From Chrysoperla carnea (lineage: Eukaryota > Arthropoda > Insecta > Neuroptera > Chrysopidae): DNA of 64,000 bases. The position numbers and the translations under genes were made by a program. Positions 35,089-45,546 of this stretch are shown piece after piece. How positions within the stretch are numbered: the stretch's first letter is position 1; every line of letters starts with the position of its first letter. The stretch covers positions 63,900,181 through 63,964,180 of the forward strand of contig NC_058340.1 in NCBI RefSeq assembly GCF_905475395.1, written 5' to 3'. Under the pieces are notes generated by a model. It searched no databases and had not been told where the DNA came from. It saw only the letters and a program-made list of their open reading frames with translations.

Positions 35089-35235
35089 TTAGAACAGATA
35101 ATAAGAGAAACGATTCAAGAAATCACTCCCAAGATATGTGGGAGTGTATTTAAACAATTTTGTAAAAGAACAATTACATGTATGTAACACGAAGGTGGAT
35201 ACGTTGAGATTTTCATAATTTTTATTAAGTTGTAA
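35089..35235 (+). pseudogene. Tc1/mariner transposase C-terminal remnant with one stop
   Basis: From 35089 the frame reads LEQIIRETIQEITPKICGSV, then FKQFCKRTITCM, a stop, then HEGGYVEIF. Mariner-type transposases commonly end with I..ITPE....V...F..R...C....GGH[FV]E, so order and spacing fit. The single in-frame stop and the lack of upstream catalytic DDE/D regions make it a dead remnant. The related fragments at 7.45 kb (ITPEICRK, HEGGYFE) and 16.5 kb (HEGRYVE) confirm that the motif is conserved within this repeat family. Confidence 0.6.
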
Positions 35236-35505
35236 TACCAATAAATAAAAATAAAGATTTGTTTCAAATCTCTTAATCATTATAAAATGTGAAAGATTTA
35301 AAGTATGAAGTGCAGAAGTGATTAAATTATTAATTTATCGTCCGGTTTTATGATGTAGATTCTAGTGATAATTAAAATAAGTTTTAAAAACTGCTGCAAA
35401 AAGTATACACAACAGTTTGCTACTTATGGGAAAACCATTTTTACTTGCGACAACTGTGTTATCATAACGTGTTAAAACTGGGTTTCAATAAACGTTAAAT
35501 AAATA

Positions 35506-35873
35506 CCATGTGTGTTTGTACCATCTAGGCATATACATACCTCTAGTATGACAGAATACATCCGTTTAGTAATGGATCTAAGCGAGAGGTATTAAATACA
35601 TGTGTTGTAAGACTACAGAGACGATACGATATATCTTCTGTTGTATGCATGCAGAGAGTGGGAGTTTTGTTGCATAGGCATATTAAAGTCAGAAGCAGTG
35701 ATGATTGATGAACTTACTATTTATCTGTAACTAAAAAACTCCCACTCTCCAAGCGTCTTCCAACTAATATTCAATACATGTATATAATACCTCTCGCTTA
35801 GATGCATTACTAAACGAATGTATTCTGTCATACTACAGATATGTGTATGCCTAGATAGTACAAACACACATGG
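35506..35873. mobile_element. 368-bp palindromic MITE with ~100-bp terminal inverted repeats
   Basis: CCATGTGTGTTTGTACCATC, then TAGGCATATACATAC, GTATGACAGAATACATCC and CTAAGCGAGAGGTATTA on the left are mirrored on the right with a few mismatches. The symmetry continues inward (AGAGTGGGAGTTTT with AAAACTCCCACTCT). TA borders each end, fitting a Tc1/mariner-type target duplication. There is no ORF. Confidence 0.85.
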
Positions 35874-36729
35874 TATATGGATATTAAGAAACAATTCTGT
35901 TTAAATGTGTAACTTATAACAACACTGTTCAAAAGTGTGAATGATCATTGACCACTACTATTTTTTTTAAGTAAGCCTACTTATGACTGCTATATTTTCT
36001 GCTTGACGTCATTAGTTATTTTCACAGCATCCATACTTAACAAAACACGTTCTCCACAACATCCATTTCTGACAAATCATTTTTTGGGATATGATGGGTT
36101 GTTCATTTGTTCATGAATCTAAGAAAGTAAATCTAGTTTTGAAAGTCAGTCTATTATCAAAAATAAATCGGTTTTTTGGACAATGCTAAGTGGAAAAGTG
36201 AAAACATTTTTAGACTTATGGCCATTTAAAAGAATTTGATTACGCGCCAAAAAAATTGATAGAGATAGTCTGTATAGATTTCCGAATTGAATCCAGGAAG
36301 AAATAAAATATTTTATGTGTTATTCCAGATTATAAACTATCTTTGTGCCAAATTTAATTCTGCCATTTCAATATGATTAAGTAAACGCACACAAACAATA
36401 TTTTGGATCCTGGATAGTATCATCATATAACCTTCCGATTGAAATTTAATTAATTTTGACTATAGCTCCTTATTAAGGCCTCCTTTACACTATGCACACC
36501 TTGCAAAAAGAGCAAACTAGTACGATTTTACTGATTACTGATTACAAAAGTTTATTACATGAATAATATCTTTGTAAAGTAAAACCAGTCTCTGTTAACA
36601 ATTACTTCTTTTAAATAAATAAAAAAAATTTATATTATTTTCCAAAACACATCTTTCTTATCGCGTACACTAAAACGATAAAAATTTACAACTAAGTCGA
36701 AAACTTTTTGTGCTTATGTGACAATCTCA

Positions 36730-37560
36730 TTCATCGTTGGAAAGAAACCTTTGGTCCAATACCGCCACATTAGGAATCGATGGGGTTTACATTCACTTTG
36801 GTCTTTCAGATACTGTTTCTCTGTAGGCAAAACACATAGGTCTAAATAAGCAAGAGGAAAAACACTTAGGTTTACCTCCTTCCTATTGGGCTGCTAATGA
36901 CCATGATCCACCACCGACTCTATTTCGTCATGGCCATACGGTGGAATCCCACGTAAACGGCCACATCCCCGACAGACGGTCGACAGGGCCCGGTGAAGCT
37001 CATTGTGTAAAAAGGATGGAGTCATGGGAAACTAAGAGACGCAAGATTGTTCTGTGACCATAGATACTATGTGCGTAAGTAGTGAGCGGAACTTAGATGT
37101 TATAAACCTAGGGAGTTCCCAAAGCAATTAAGCATAGCGATCAGTCATTTGTTTGAAACGTACCCAATTCATATGTGATCCCGCAAAGCGCATTCTGAGA
37201 TGGCACTGAGGGCCTTACGGCTTGCACCTAAGCCCATGAATGCCCCAGCAGATAGCGGAGACCAAATACCCCGATATGAAACTGCTACGCTATAAAACGA
37301 AACGTGTTCTACAGAGTATTCGGCGGACACCAAATCTGAAAGGTTACAGTAGTCCCTATATTTCGACACTTTGCGCCGATGTGATTCGTCCAAAGAAAAA
37401 CCGTCTCCTATTATCTGGGCATCAATTACGATCTCGTGATGCGATAATAACTGGTTTTCGCTTACCCTAATTCGTAAGGAACGCACGTGCACAGACGACG
37501 TCCCACCCAATACGCCTAAGTTCTGCGGCTGCGATACTAACCACACTGTCGTGCTGAGTC
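36730..37560 (-). mobile_element. 3' end of an R2-like (restriction-like endonuclease) LINE
   Basis: This block is clearly less AT-rich than its neighbours. It holds a minus-strand ORF end (37169-37546) followed by about 430 bp of non-coding, moderately GC-rich DNA (for example GGGCCCTGTCGACCGTCTG on the minus strand), probably the 3' UTR. Both ends are uncertain. No poly(A) or target duplication was identified. Confidence 0.55.
37169..37546 (-). pseudogene. C-terminal restriction-like endonuclease segment of a LINE
   Basis: The 125-codon reading contains HHEIVIDAQIIGDGFSLDES, then HRRKVSKYRDY, then VSFYSVAVSYRGIWSPLSAG, then LGASRKALSAISECALRDH. In R2/R4/NeSL-type LINEs the C-terminal endonuclease has an acidic residue in a hydrophobic strand, then a short gap, then L...H..K..KY; the end of the protein often has RG.W and L...LS...L blocks. 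All are seen here in order. The PD dipeptide expected upstream of VIDAQ is not visible, and the reading starts without the reverse transcriptase, so this is a truncated or frame-shifted fragment. These elements normally nick a target with this domain before reverse transcription. The plus-strand reading over the same interval is an antisense shadow. Confidence 0.5.
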
Positions 37561-38533
37561 GTTCTCAAAAATTGAAGAATTTTTTCGAAAATTTCAAAAC
37601 ATTCCATAAGATTGTGTTATGTTCGTACATTCAAGAGTGTTCTGAAGTTTCCCACCCACTAAAAGCTACCATTCTTTGTAGAACTCATACTTCATGTTAG
37701 AAGTATAATATTTTTAGTAAATATTCTATAAACTTCATTTGTTTTTCACCATTTCCAACATTTTATGCTAAATTAAACCATTTTACTACCAATGTGAGTG
37801 TAATTGCAAGTCAATCAAAATCGCAAGTCAGGGCAGGGCAACGGAGAGGGGTATAGAAAAATCGGCAAAGTGTTAGTAGGTAGGTACAATCTTTTTGAAC
37901 CAAAAATGCAAATTATATGCAATATGCATGCATATGAAAATTAACATTTTTGCAAATAAGTTAACGAAGTGATATGACATATTAGATTGCAAATTATAAT
38001 AAAATTGAAATATTGCTTACGGGTAGACAGTAAGTGTACTTTATTTGCATTTATGTAAATCATATTTCAAAACTATAAAAAAAAATATTAAATAACTAAA
38101 AATGATTTCACAAAACTTTATTATTGTATGATACTATTAATCGAGCCCTTGCAGGGAGGTCAAAACTCAAATTTTACGTTTTTGCCTGTAGTTGCCCAAC
38201 AAAAGCCTACACATAAAAGCTTTGATTATGATAAATTTAATGAAAAAAATTACCTAACTTAACAGCAAATATTTAATTATTTTAATAAAAACATTAAAAT
38301 TGAATACTAATAAATAAAACACAAACCTTCTTCTTCAATATCCATTGTTAGTCTTTACTTAATTGCAATAACAAACACATCAAACATAAATTGAATGACA
38401 CAGTAAATCAAGAGCCACAACAATAATAACATGAATCCTCAAGAGCAGGTAGATTTCGGCTGACAAATCAGGAGGGGAACGAGGTTGAGGTAACTCAAAT
38501 GGCCTGTTTGTGATGGAGTGGTTATCTAACTAT

Positions 38534-38655
38534 ATTCCTTGTGTGCGTAGTCATGGTAGGGACAATAAAATCAATGCCAGCGCTTACAGTGAAAAATTTT
38601 GGCGATAAAGGAGGCTGTTATGACTAATTTGCAATTCTTGCAATGTTAATGTTAT
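38534..38655 (+). repeat. Extra partial copy of the foldback arm, in tandem
   Basis: ATTCCTTGTGTGCGTAGTCA, then TGGTAGGGACAATAAAA and ATTTTGGCGATAAAGGAGGC, repeats 38741-38860 directly. Between the copies lies a threefold GGTTATAGAT tract (about 38671-38705). Confidence 0.75.
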
Positions 38656-38697
38656 AGATAATGTGATAGTTGGTTATAGATGGTTATAGATGGTTAT

Positions 38698-41177
38698 AGA
38701 TGGTTAGTCCTTTCATTGGACCATGGGTATCGCATAGGTATTCGTTGTGTGCGTAGTCATGGTAGGGACAATAAAAACGATTCCAGTCTTCCAGTGAACA
38801 ATTTTGGCAATAAAGGAGGCTGTTACGACTAATTCGCAATTCTTTACATGTTAATGTTATAAAAATTAAAATTATTGAAAAACACTAATTAATTAAACTT
38901 AAATGCATTAAAATTGTGAAAATAAGAAATCAAATTATACAAATATTATTTTTCAAATGTAAATTATCATAATTATTTATTTAAATTTGTAAGACAATAA
39001 TATTAAATTTTCAATGTAAGTCATAAATGCAATCCATACAATTATATATGCATCCATACAATTCTATTAATAAAATACAGTATCGTACCCATAGAAACGC
39101 TTCCAATAAAACTCACGTACGGTGCGAATACCAAAAAACCAATTTCAATGCAAAACTAATAAGTTGGTTTTTCTGACTTTTGAACAGAAATTTGATATAA
39201 ATACTCCACTGTGTTTCGTACGCTCATATATCCTAACTCGATTACAATACTTTATTTCTTTCAAATAATAAAAATAAAGTTAAAATAAGTAATAATCAGA
39301 TAATAATATAATATAATATTGCTAAGTATATATCTATCGAATGCATCAAGATATTATAATATTTTCTTAGAGATATATAAAATATTTTGTAAACACATAA
39401 TTTACAACTAATGACATCTACATCTGTGTATGCATATTACCTGTTATCATATTTATAAACTATCTATTTATCTATCCCTAAAGCTATTTACTATTATAGT
39501 GGGAAAAAAACTGTTTAATCGTTTAAAGTAAGAAAACGTAACTAGTAATTTTTTTTCATAAATTCTTTGAAAGGCAATATCAGGACCGTAACGAAGATAC
39601 ATAGCGCCTAATAGGTTTTAAGAATGTGTGGTCGTTGGCGCAGAATTAAGCACATAAGTGATTGCTAGCGAAAAACTGGAAAACAGCTAAAAAAATGACC
39701 CAAAATTAGTGGGTTTCAAAAAAAATTCCAATAAGATCGGATCAAATTTGCCTGTGTTAGCAAAAAAATCGAATTTTTTAACTTTATGACGTCATCCGAA
39801 TCCAAAAAATTCAATTTTGCTCTAGCACAATAAAATTTTATCCAATTTTGATAAACCAAGTATGTAATTCTACTAAATTTGGGTCATACTTTTCAAATTT
39901 GTGATCAAAATTGACCTAGCTCTAATGGGTTTTAAGAATGTGGGTTCGTAGTTGCGGAAATAAGCACATAAGTGATCGCTAGCGAAAAACTGGTATCACA
40001 GCTGAAAAGAATGACCCAAAATTAGTGGGTTTCAAAAAAAATTCCAATAAGATCGGATCAAATTTGCCTGTGCTAGCATAAAAATCGAATTTTTTAACTT
40101 AAGGACGTCATCAGAATCCAAAAAATTTAATTTTGCCCTATCACATCCTATTTATATCCAATTTTGAGAAACCAAGTATGTAATCTTACTAAATTTGGGT
40201 CATACTTTTCAAATTTGTAATCAAAATTAACCTAGCTCTAATAGATTTCAAGAATGTGAAGTCCTGTAAAAATAGTATATTTTTGATGAAATAAAACGTG
40301 TCGCTAGTTCTGTACTACACGCAAATTGTTTCTTTTTAAAATGCAAATCGGAAATGTATTACATATAGGATAATATATTTTGTATGAAAAATCAACATCT
40401 TTATATTTCAAGTATAATCTCTTTCAACACAAATCAATCGACTAACAGACAGACGTTATCGAATGTTTTATTTTTAAATATGTACTTATTCCAAACGCCT
40501 ACTCTTTCTTTTATTATTTACATAACACTGTAAATTTGTTTGCGAAGTTTTTCTTGTTTATTCAACATATCGTTGCTATATAAATCGAATATTTGGTTTC
40601 GTATTTCATGATTCAGTTTTGAAAAGTTTTCGATTTTTTATCGTGGATTCTGTTCTTAAAACGACAGAAATTCCCATAGAAAGATCTATAAATGCTTAGC
40701 CGCATGATTTCCACAGATTTTCCACAACTTTTCAATGGGTATTCGCACCGTGCGTGAGTTTTATTGGAGGCGTTTCGATGATAACGATACACTACCTTAA
40801 TTATAGAATTGTATGGATGCATATATAATTATATGGATTGCATTTATGACTTAATTGAAAATTTAATATAATTGTCTCACAAATTTAAATAAATAATTAT
40901 GATAATTTACATTTGAAAAATAATATATAAAATATAGATTTTTATTTTCACAATTTTTAATGCATTAAGTTTAATTAATTAGTGTTTTTCAATAATTTTA
41001 ATTTGACATTTTCTATAACATTAACAAAGAATTGCGAATTATTCGTAACATCCTCCTTTATCGCCAAAATTTTTCACTGGAAGGCTGGGATCGTTTTTAT
41101 TGTCCCTACCATGACTACGCACACAACGAATACCTATGCGATCGATACCCATGGTCCAATGAAAGAATTAACCATCT
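38698..41177. mobile_element. 2.48-kb foldback element with 435-440-bp inverted arms
   Basis: The left arm 38698-39132 (AGATGGTTA...GGTGCGAATACC) is mirrored by the right arm 40738-41177 (GGTATTCGCACC...TAACCATCT). Shared blocks include CTTTCATTGGACCATGGGTA, TGTGTGCGTAGTCATGGTAG, ATTGAAAAACACTAATTAAT and CAATAAAACTCACG. Mismatches and small indels are scattered. The 1605-bp interior contains AT-rich DNA, two units of the 317-bp repeat (39596-40265), and no transposase. The arms thus resemble those of long-armed, non-autonomous foldback transposons. Confidence 0.85.
39596..40265 (+). repeat. Two tandem units of the 317-bp repeat, inside a foldback element
   Basis: Boundaries such as TAATAGGTTTTAAGAATG (about 39610) recur near 39925 and 40242, spaced 309-317 bp. 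Both copies keep the GACGTCATC block and the flanking inverted half-units. They lie between the two long inverted arms at 38698-39132 and 40738-41177, and are more alike than the copies of the 1.2-kb array. Confidence 0.85.
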
Positions 41178-41563
41178 CTGACCGCGTATTAAAGGTTTAA
41201 ATAATTTTTTTGTTTACCTGGTGGTATTCATAGAAGTAATAATATGGAAATATTTAATATAAATTAATTTTTTTGTGTTTCAAAATTCCGTCAATAGAAA
41301 AAATAACTTTAATCCTAGCTTATTTACACCTATATAAATAACATTCTTTTTTAGATTTACAAAATGTACTGCTTGCATGCATTAAGCTTATTGTATTCAA
41401 ATAATAATTAACATACTTTAAAAGAAGATTAAAAATGTTTAAGCCCTTTTTATTCTACATTCCAGCAGATTTGTTGTTTTTATCATGTATACCTAATAAC
41501 ATTTTATATATGTTATATAAGGTGTCCTGTAATGACCGCATTCGTACAATATATAGGTAGATA

Positions 41564-42129
41564 AAGGGTGGGCCATCTGTTAGTTTTTTTTTTTTAGGGG
41601 AAATAAAACACATTTCATATGAATCAAATTCGTAGATCTTTATTGAAAATCAAAGTCGTGTCTATGGCAATTAAGTATAAAAAACAATATCGTCCAAGTG
41701 ACCACCACGACTCCTTTTACAGGTCTGTATCTGAAATAAAAGTTACATTTAAAAATTAAAAAGTTACATTATATGGCAACAATTGGCCGGCAAGATCATG
41801 TGATTTGACACCGCTTGATTATTTTCTTTGGGGTTATTTGAAAGGAAAAGTGTATGCCAATATCCCACGGACGATTCAAGACCTCAAACGCAACATTCGA
41901 CATGAAGTTCAAGTTATTGATCCACTTTTATTGCAAAAAGTCATTGAAAATTTTGATGTGCGGATACAGACCTGTAAAAGGAGTCGTGGTGGTCACTTGG
42001 ACGATATTGTTTTTCATACTTAATTGCCATAGACACGACTTTGATTTTCAATAAAGATCTACGAATTTTATTCATATGAAATGTGTTTTATTTCCCCTAA
42101 AAAAAAAAACGAACAGATGGCCCACCCCA
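41564..42129 (+). mobile_element. 566-bp mariner-derived element with ~170-bp inverted ends
   Basis: The left arm GGGTGGGCCATCTGTTAG, the T-run, AGGGGAAATAAAACACATTT, ATCTTTATTGAAAATCAAAG and GACCACCACGACTCCTTTTA is mirrored by the right arm, which is the natural transposase 3' end (AAAAGGAGTCGTGGTGGTCA to GATGGCCCACCC). TA flanks both sides (41562-41563 and 42130-42131). The left arm is thus an inverted copy of the right end, coding sequence included. Confidence 0.85.
41760..42023 (+). pseudogene. C-terminal Tc1/mariner-superfamily transposase fragment
   Basis: The frame is open from 41760, reading KVTLYGNNWPARSCDLTPLD, then YFLWGYLKGKVYANIPRTIQ, then DLKRNIRHEV, IDPLLLQKVIENFDVRIQTC and RGGHLDDIVFHT to a stop. 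The WP.RS.DL.P.D[YF]FLWGYLK block contains the last catalytic aspartate of the D,D-D/E triad, and RGGH is the usual C-terminal motif. The protein would catalyse cut-and-paste transposition at TA. The helix-turn-helix DNA-binding region and the first two catalytic acids are absent, so this is a non-autonomous derivative. No ATG begins it; upstream lies the inverted copy of its own 3' end. The last ~65 bp of the coding region are part of the inverted repeat. Confidence 0.85.
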
Positions 42130-43029
42130 TACTTTAAGATTAAATAGGGTACCAGTGGAATATAGGTACTTTTAAAATTTCCAGATTTTCCGATATAAGA
42201 AAATTCAGTTATTTTATCGAATAGACCAAAAGTTTCTAAGAAATTGCCCAACTGAATCTGATTTTTCATTTTTAGGGCCGAAATTACCATTTGTTGTCAG
42301 CTTTATTTAAATTGGAAACAGATAATTGTTAAAAAAATTACTGGCAACTTTTGGTTCGAAATTTGATAAAATTCGATATGTATTGTAACTTTGGCTGATT
42401 ATTTTCTACGATATCAGCTGAAATGGCCTCTGAATCCTTATATTTTGGAGATATTTTCGATGATATCTCTGTAATTTTTCACCAAAATGTCTTTGTTGAG
42501 GGGTACCGTTAAAACCATAAAAATCAAATTAAATCCAAAAAGTTAAACGATAAAATCCTAAAATTATGGACTGTTCTGTAAAACCAGTGAAGTTGTTTTA
42601 AAATTTTTGATTTTTATTGATATTTGTTTTCAAAGTGGCAGCTTCAAGATTTATAAAATTAAAATAAATGATTTCAAAATATTTTTTATATAAATTATGT
42701 CATTTCTATATTTTAAAACAATTTATTATATAATTTTTATATTAATTGTCCATTGAAGAATAAAAAACATGATAAATCTATGTAGACATTTTAAAACAAA
42801 TGATTATTTCCAGAAGGGTTGAAAGCCAAATTGAATAGTTTAAATTTTATGTTTCATTCCAAACCAGTCTAAGAGGTAGTCAAATTTTATTCAATGTTCA
42901 GAAAACGATGATGCAAGAAATTTTTGCATCAAGAAAGGAAAGAAAAAAATATTTTTATGTTAAGAAAATTTCCATTTTAATATTTTCAATCTTTCTAAAA
43001 GAGCATCATCCCATTCAGGAGATTTTTCT
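42130..43029. other. AT-rich DNA next to the mariner-derived element
   Basis: No ORF with a known motif and no inverted repeat noticed. The minus-strand reading at 42072-42290 overlaps the element border and is a shadow. Confidence 0.4.
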
Positions 43030-43345
43030 GACGAAAATTTGTTACAGTGAAAACCAGACAGTGATACAGTGAAATATAATAATCAGTGGCAACGATACAG
43101 TGAAAATCGGTTCTAGCGACATTGAATGGGCCAACAAATTTCGTCGTTATAACAGATAGTCCTTATAAACGATATGTACTGTTTTATTTCAAAGTTAAAG
43201 AATGTACATATGTACACATGTCAGTCATTATTTCTTAATAAGATCCAAAATAAAGTTACGACGTTCATAATAGTATTTAGGGATTCGGGCAGGACCTTTC
43301 ATTTTCGTCGTTATAACCGGTTTATCGTTATAACCGATTTTGGCT
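43030..43345. mobile_element. Possible pogo/Tigger-like relic
   Basis: ACAGTGAAAATCGGTTCTAG, then TTTCGTCGTTATAAC at 43140 and again TTTTCGTCGTTATAACCGG with TATCGTTATAACCG at 43300-43340, recalls the CAGTG...CGTTATAACG terminal pattern of pogo-group elements. No transposase is visible, and clean termini were not resolved. A 100-codon plus-strand reading here has no known domain. Confidence 0.3.
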
Positions 43346-44918
43346 GTAAATCAAAATATAGGTTTAAATATAGGCTTAAGAAGACAAATCCAACATCTCG
43401 ATGTTGGCATAATGTAGTAATAGGCATAATGGAATTATTTATCACAAGCAAAGAATATAAATATTTAACACTATAGAAAATAAATTTTACTACAAATTCA
43501 TCTTCTGATCGTGATACTTTAATTTAATAAATAATTTTACTTTTCACAGATGACTACAATAACTAACTGAATTAGAAAGTTGTATTGATCTATCACCTAA
43601 AAGTCATATCCACCATACTCGTGATCATGCTTGAATCATGATTATAAAAGACAAACGATTTGTAGAGTTCAAAAATGATAATAATATCATCTTTCTATCA
43701 ATAAAAATCATTAATCAATACTGATCAATACAAATAGCTTATTGAAATATCTATCTACTATAATCGATTTATTAATATTTCGTAAATAAGTTATTGTTAT
43801 TACTGTTTCATCCAAATGTACCGGTTCTGACAATAAAATACATCCAAAATAATGACAATTACACAAGTTACTTATGAAAATTCTATTGGATTCCGAGAGA
43901 TACTTTGCGTTAGAACTCCCGAGCAAAACAAAAATCGGAATGGAGAAAGACTATCACCTTTTATTTAGAAATTGAACCATTTTTCTAATACGATTTGTCA
44001 ATTTACAAAATACAATTTCAAATTTCAATTCTATCTATTTAAAATAGATTATTTCGAAAAATGCCCTTTTAAAAAAAAATATTCTTTTTGTAGATGGAAA
44101 GATAAGAAAAATATTTATGTTTGTTTTCAAAAATAATTCAGATTTGAGACTTTTTTGTGATTTTAATCGTACTCGTTTATAAATGTAAATAAATATATTT
44201 TTCAATTTAATTAAAATTTCTTTTCTTATTGAATGAAAGGAATTTATTACGTGGGAGGTTTTTCATATATTTCATAGAATTGTTTTATTACTTAACGTGT
44301 ATACATGTGTCTAAGGGGTGACCAGAATGTTCCCTAATTTTTAATAATCCCCTAAAAAACGAAACAAAATTAAAGGAAATGTTATTAATGGGACTGAAAC
44401 TAGTATTTGCGTGCCATAACTTTTGCACCCTACTATAGAGAATATTGAGAAAAATGTCGCCCGTGCAACAACTCTTATGAAATGTTTCTGGCTGTTCAAT
44501 TATTATTGACGACGAAAAATGTATGTAAAGAATTGTATTTCAAATTATTTTAAGCAACCGTTCAAAATAAATTCTTTCTCCTAAATCCGGAGTTTAAAAA
44601 TCTTTTTTCAAGAACTTCATTGAAAAACATAACAAATTGTTAGTTTCGATCCTACCTACAATTTTGATTATGTTTTTGATAGTTTCTCAATTAAATAGAC
44701 AAATTGATTGTATTATTATGGGACACTACATTTGATGATTGATATATTGTTTGATGTATTTTAATCGAAATTGTAATCTGATTTAGACAAAAAATTAAAG
44801 TAGTTATTTCTTTCCTACCTAGCCTGCAACCACACCCTTGAAAATTATCCTTTAGACTGACTTTAAGTGATTAATAATAATCATCAGTGTGATTGTTTTA
44901 AGAACAGTTTTTAACCCC

Positions 44919-45200
44919 CGACTAAAAAGAAGGGTGTTTAACGTGTAAAAAAGTTTATTTTGATTTATATTTTTTTGTTTGAATGGTAATTTGATCATGA
45001 CTGTTCTTAGCTATGTTTCAAGTGCGAGTTTGGTGTTCCTAGAAAAGATGTCACAATCTTCTAACTGAGTAAATTTTCTTTGAACAAAGCTAAGAACATT
45101 CGCTATCAAATTACCTTAAATATTCGCTTCATCCTTTTAGGAGCTACGATACCACAAACGAATCGATCAGACCTGCTTTTTTATTGGGCGTTTTTTTAAT
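44919..45200. mobile_element. Palindromic MITE of the CCCCCGACTAAAAA family
   Basis: The left arm has AACCCCCGACTAAAAAGAAG, GTTTGAATGGTAATTTGATC and GTTCTTAGCTATGTTTCAAG. The right arm carries the inverted forms: GAACAAAGCTAAGAACATTC, then ATCAAATTACC, then TCCTTTTAGGAGCTACGATA. The arms are diverged. The left terminus itself can form a small hairpin (CCCCC...GGG). Confidence 0.6.
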
Positions 45201-45227
45201 TTAATATTATTGTACTTAATATTTATG

Positions 45228-45546
45228 TATGAGCATGGTAGTGGGGGCACAAATTTAAAAATAGATATTTTCAATTTTGATGATAAATTTTTATTATTAC
45301 TTGACGATATAAGACGAAAAGTAAGAATAAAATTTTTCGATATCTGGCTTAATTTTCCAAATATCGAAAATTGAAAATTTTGTTTAATTATTTAGCTTTC
45401 GATATTTCGAAAACCAAGACACATATCGAAAAATTTTATTCTTATTTTTCGTCTACATTCGTGAAGTTATAACAAAATTCATCATCAAAGTTGAAAATAA
45501 GATAAAAATAATTTTAACACTTAATCTACCCTGCTCTTACATCCCT
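45228..45546. mobile_element. ~319-bp palindromic MITE (GAGCATGGTAG ends)
   Basis: The left arm reads ATGAGCATGGTAGTG, then TTTTCAATTTTGATGATAAA, then GACGAAAAGTAAGAATAAAA. It is mirrored by the right arm ending CTACCCTGCTCTTACATCC. The symmetric centre lies near TTGAAAATTTTGTTTAATTA. A partial copy occurs at 4858-5062. A lone end (CATGCTCATACATCCTTA) lies at 45848. Confidence 0.65.

Larger units (their letters stand above)
34330..35235 (+). mobile_element. Mariner-like element relic split by a LINE insertion
   Basis: The left part (34330-34382) reads CAGAGTGTGTAGCTAAGTTG, then GCTACAAATGGAAAACTT. The right part (34934-35235) resumes AAGGTTTACGAAAAAAATTT and continues through GAGAAAGTTCGATAGAAAT to the transposase remnant. 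Joined across the insert it is collinear with the minus-strand copy at 7.39-7.74 kb. The terminus TACAGRGTGT.TAGCTAAGTT is a typical transposon end. A right-hand terminus was not identified. Confidence 0.75.

Noticed and set aside
37240..37470. Plus-strand ORF at 37.2 kb
   Set aside because: Antisense shadow of the LINE endonuclease reading, which has family motifs.
40613..41200. ORFs at 40613-40822 (minus) and 40982-41200 (plus)
   Set aside because: They lie in the right arm of the foldback element; the mirrored left arm does not keep the frames, so they are not coding.
43174..43476. 100-codon ORF beginning MYCFISKLKN
   Set aside because: It spans the repeated CGTTATAAC blocks of a pogo-like relic and has no transposase motif.
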